From NCBI GenBank assembly GCA_024698045.1, contig JAILRS010000022.1:1-35949 (forward strand): a stretch of DNA of 35,949 nt, read 5' to 3'. A program made the position numbers and the translations under genes. The notes below the pieces were generated by a model. The model saw only the letters and a program-made list of their open reading frames with translations. It made no database searches and had not been told where the DNA came from. The stretch's first letter is position 1; each line of letters starts with the position of its first letter. Shown one piece after another: positions 33,180 through 35,949 of the stretch. The stretch is from Selenomonadaceae bacterium (GTDB lineage: Bacteria > Bacillota > Negativicutes > Selenomonadales > Selenomonadaceae).

Positions 33180-33959
33180 TCATTTTACGCAATCGATTTC
33201 GTCCGTTTGAATTTCGTCAGTGCTCTCCAAAAAATTTGCCGCAATCAGTTGCCTTGTGAAAGGTGATTGCGCAGCTTTGATGATTTTGTTCGGCGTACCC
33301 GTTTCAACCGTTTGACCCTCGTGCATGACGATAACTTTATCAGCCAGACGCGGCAACAGTGCCAAATCGTGTGTGATAAACAGGCAGGCGATATTTCTTT
33401 CGGCGCAGAGTTTTTTTATCAGCGAAATGATTTGGGCTTGAACGGTAACATCAAGCGCACCGGTTGCCTCGTCGCAGATTAAAAGTTTCGGCGCGACGGA
33501 AATCGCTCGGGCAATCGCGGCACGTTGACATTCGCCGCCCGATATTTCCCGCGGATAACGTTCGGCGTATTCGACAGGCAATCCAACTTCCTCAAGCAAA
33601 CTGTTAACACGCTCGTCTATGTCATCTTCGCAAATGAAATTAATTATCGGTTCGGCGATACTATAACCCAATTTTATTCTCGGGTCAAATGAATTTTCGG
33701 GCGTCTGAAAAATCATCTGCATATTGCGATAAAAATCGTTGCCAATCGCGTTGGTGATATCGTCGCCGCAGAGAAAAATTTTCCCGTCGTCGCAGGGGAT
33801 AAGTCGCGCGATTATTTTCGCCAGAGTTGATTTGCCGCAACCCGAACGCCCAACCAATCCGACACATTCCCCGGCTTCAATCGAAAAATTTATATCGTTC
33901 AAGACAAGTTTATCGCCAAAAAATTTTTTAACGTGCTCAACTCGCAAAACTTCGGTCAT
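33180..33959 (-). CDS. ABC importer ATPase (DppF/NikE-type)
   Basis: This 259-aa protein is an ATPase of the peptide/nickel import family. It has Walker A GRSGCGKST (37-45), the ISGGECQRAAIARA signature, Walker B LLICDEATGALD and the H-loop ITHDL. All key residues are present. Its start overlaps the stop of the preceding ATPase by 4 nt (ATGA). It would pair with that ATPase beneath permeases that are not in this window. Whether the cargo is peptide, nickel or a metallophore cannot be decided here. Confidence 0.9.
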   Translation of the reverse strand: MTEVLRVEHVKKFFGDKLVLNDINFSIEAGECVGLVGRSGCGKSTLAKIIARLIPCDDGKIFLCGDDITNAIGNDFYRNMQMIFQTPENSFDPRIKLGYSIAEPIINFICEDDIDERVNSLLEEVGLPVEYAERYPREISGGECQRAAIARAISVAPKLLICDEATGALDVTVQAQIISLIKKLCAERNIACLFITHDLALLPRLADKVIVMHEGQTVETGTPNKIIKAAQSPFTRQLIAANFLESTDEIQTDEIDCVK

Positions 33960-34732
33960 AACGTCGGCATCGCTCCAATCAATTCGCGCGTATAACTTTC
34001 TTTCGGTTCGCCGAATATTTTTTCACGCGTACCAAATTCTACCGCCTTACCTCTGCGCAATATCAAAATTTTATCCGCCATATACCGCGCTATCCTCAAA
34101 TCGTGTGTGACCATGACTATTGATATTTTCTGCCGCTCACGCAAATTCATCAGCTCTTTGACTACTTCAACTCTTGTCACGGCATCCAATGCGCTTGTAG
34201 GTTCATCCGCCAATAATAATTTCGGCTCGAGGATTGTCGCCGCCAATATTCCGGCTCTTTGCGCCATGCCGCCCGATAATCTGAAGGGATATTCATCCAA
34301 AGTCTTCGGCTCCAAATTTATTTTCCGCATGATTTCGGTTGCGCGTTCACGGAAAAATTTTTTATCCCAATCGCCGCGATGAGCATTGACACTTTCAAAA
34401 ATTTGATCTCCTATCGTGCGTATCGGGCAGAACGACGCCCCTGCATTTTGGAAAATCATTCCGATTTCATTGCCCGAAATTTTCCGCCGTTCGCCGTCAC
34501 TCAAAGTCGTTATATCCCGTCCACCGAAGAATATTTTTCCGCCGATTATTTTTCCGCCGCCGTTGAGCAAGCCGCCAATTGCCTTCAAAATAGTCGATTT
34601 GCCGCTACCCGATTCACCTGCGATTATCAAAATTTCTCCGCCGTCAACCTCAAAGCTTACGTCATCCAAAATTTTTTTCGTACCGTATGTCACGCTTAAT
34701 CTTTCAACACTCAAAAGTTTTTCGTTCGTCAT
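33956..34732 (-). CDS. ABC importer ATPase (DppD/NikD-type)
   Basis: This 258-aa ATPase is the partner of the next gene. Walker A is GESGSGKST (39-47), the signature is LSGGMAQRAG, Walker B is LLLADEPTSALD and the H-loop is VTHDL. It begins 1 nt after the stop of the substrate-binding protein gene, so the three genes are tightly coupled. Signature and spacing match the OppD/DppD/NikD branch. Confidence 0.9.
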   Translation of the reverse strand: MTNEKLLSVERLSVTYGTKKILDDVSFEVDGGEILIIAGESGSGKSTILKAIGGLLNGGGKIIGGKIFFGGRDITTLSDGERRKISGNEIGMIFQNAGASFCPIRTIGDQIFESVNAHRGDWDKKFFRERATEIMRKINLEPKTLDEYPFRLSGGMAQRAGILAATILEPKLLLADEPTSALDAVTRVEVVKELMNLRERQKISIVMVTHDLRIARYMADKILILRRGKAVEFGTREKIFGEPKESYTRELIGAMPTL

Positions 34733-34733
34733 A

Positions 34734-35949
34734 TCAATTCTTTCGCAAATCTGCCGTTATCTCGTAATAATCCGAAGGGTGCGCCGTTAATCCGGATATA
34801 TTTGGTTTCATGACAAGCGACCTTTGCAGGCGTGAAACATAAATCATTGCGCAGTCGTCAAGAATTTTTTGCATCATCTTTACCGCAAGCGCATTCCTGT
34901 TGGCTGTACCGAAAGTGTTATGCAATTCCTTCGCCATCGCGTCAAATTCTTCGCTCTTGTAATGCCCCATATTCGTCGGAGAATCCGAAACACTGTTAGT
35001 CATGAAATAATATTCGGGATCTCCCGTCGGAGCCGTCACGATTGAATTACAATACAAATCATATTCGCCCTTCGCAAGAAAATGTCTGTAGTCGTTCGTC
35101 GCATTTACATCAAGCTTTATGCCGATAAGTTTCAAATCAGCCTGCGTGACTCCGGCAAGCATCGCTAATTCGGGACGTAATGTGTACGTAAGATAACGCA
35201 GCTCCAAATTTTTTCCGTCCTTGTCTACATAGCCGTCGCCGTTTGTATCCTGCCAACCCGATTCCGCCAATAATTTTTTAGCCTCGTCAAGATTATAGGG
35301 AGCTGCTTTTACTTTATCGCCGCCGAATGTCATATTAGCCGGAAAAGCTCCGACAGCCGCCGTGCCGTTGCCCTCAAGCAAAACTTTCGTGAAGTTATCC
35401 TTGTCGATTGCCATTGAGATTGCGCGACGAACATTTATATCTTGCAATTCGGGCGTATCGAAATTAAAAGCAATCTGGTAGACGCGCGAAGTATCTGCCT
35501 GCGAAATTTTATAACCGTCGGCAAAAAGTTTAAGTGAAGAATACGGCAAACCTTGTACCGCGTCAAATTCTCCGTTCTGCATCGCCATCGTCAATGTATC
35601 GCCGTCCGTTATGCTCTTGACGATTATCCTTTCAAGTTTCGGTTTCACTTCGCCCCAATAATTTTCGTTCGGCACAAGTTCAATCTGCGTATCGGTGACT
35701 TTAACGGCCTTGTATGCGCCCGTACCGATTGCGATATCGTCGGTGATACCTGCGTCGACGTCAACTATACAGCCGTACGGATCGCTTAGATAGTTCAGAA
35801 GTGCGGGGACTTTTTCCTTGGATTTGATTGTAACAAATTGCCCGTCCGCCTCAATCGAATCGATTTTCAAATCTTTGGGCGCGCGGTCGTGATTTGTTAT
35901 CAATGCCTCCAAACATTTTTTTACCGCCGTCCCGTCGACTTTCTTACCG
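34734..35949 (-). CDS. Peptide/nickel-type ABC substrate-binding protein (5' end outside the window)
   Basis: About 404 residues of the C-terminal part of an SBP_bac_5-family protein are visible; the reading frame stays open to the right edge, so the start and signal peptide are missing. Typical features are GTGAYKAVK, NENYWGE, RRAISMAIDKD, the DTNGDGYVDKDG segment common in this family and the closing YEITADLRKN. It binds its ligand outside the inner membrane and hands it to the importer. Unusually, the ATPase genes follow directly with no permease between. The permeases could lie further upstream, beyond the window. Confidence 0.9.
   Translation of the reverse strand, partial: GKKVDGTAVKKCLEALITNHDRAPKDLKIDSIEADGQFVTIKSKEKVPALLNYLSDPYGCIVDVDAGITDDIAIGTGAYKAVKVTDTQIELVPNENYWGEVKPKLERIIVKSITDGDTLTMAMQNGEFDAVQGLPYSSLKLFADGYKISQADTSRVYQIAFNFDTPELQDINVRRAISMAIDKDNFTKVLLEGNGTAAVGAFPANMTFGGDKVKAAPYNLDEAKKLLAESGWQDTNGDGYVDKDGKNLELRYLTYTLRPELAMLAGVTQADLKLIGIKLDVNATNDYRHFLAKGEYDLYCNSIVTAPTGDPEYYFMTNSVSDSPTNMGHYKSEEFDAMAKELHNTFGTANRNALAVKMMQKILDDCAMIYVSRLQRSLVMKPNISGLTAHPSDYYEITADLRKN

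Overview
The window looks like chromosome of an anaerobic, diderm Firmicute of the Negativicutes (Selenomonas/Veillonella-like) type. That is an inference from the mix of Firmicute-style ribosome binding sites, frequent TTG starts, moderate GC, a TolC-type outer-membrane channel, periplasmic adaptors and a complete-looking Tad pilus locus. No tRNA, rRNA, IS element or CRISPR array was seen.

Region 1 (1-15256, plus strand) is a Tad/Flp type IVc pilus locus. It holds two TadZ/CpaE-like ATPases, both with abnormal Walker A boxes, then TadB, the Flp pilin with its own strong promoter and a downstream terminator, TadE, the CpaF/TadA motor ATPase and TadC. Next comes a membrane diguanylate cyclase with an intact GGDEF motif and I-site. 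Three tandem, very large TadG-like proteins (about 680-700 aa) follow and look mosaic with respect to each other. The secretin, RcpC/CpaB and prepilin peptidase are not in the window and may lie upstream of position 1. A bidirectional terminator closes the locus.

Region 2 (15268-20740) is metabolic. It has two exported flavodoxins (one lipoprotein, one Tat-dependent), a TtcA-like tRNA thiolation enzyme on the plus strand, and a purine salvage pair (NCS2-type permease and adenine deaminase) on the minus strand.

Region 3 (20897-32422) appears to be a peptide export system. A 97-aa protein with a double-glycine leader (minus strand) is followed, outward, by a DUF401-type permease, a beta-carbonic anhydrase and an 83-aa unknown protein. 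Divergent from these is a five-gene operon: RND-type adaptor, NHLM-type HlyD adaptor, C39-peptidase ABC exporter, a second NHLM-type ABC protein and a TolC-like channel. Together these could carry a cleaved peptide across both membranes. No modification enzyme is present, and the link between the GG peptide and the exporter is an inference from the matching leader and peptidase types.

Region 4 (32437-35949, minus strand) is the end of a peptide/nickel-type ABC importer operon: a substrate-binding protein running off the window, two ATPases and a SAM-dependent methyltransferase. No permease is visible.

Several starts were moved downstream from the longest reading frame because a Shine-Dalgarno sequence lies inside the longer version. 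Sigma-70-like promoters with 17-nt spacers are visible before flp, ttcA, the lipoprotein flavodoxin, the carbonic anhydrase, the 83-aa gene and the export operon.
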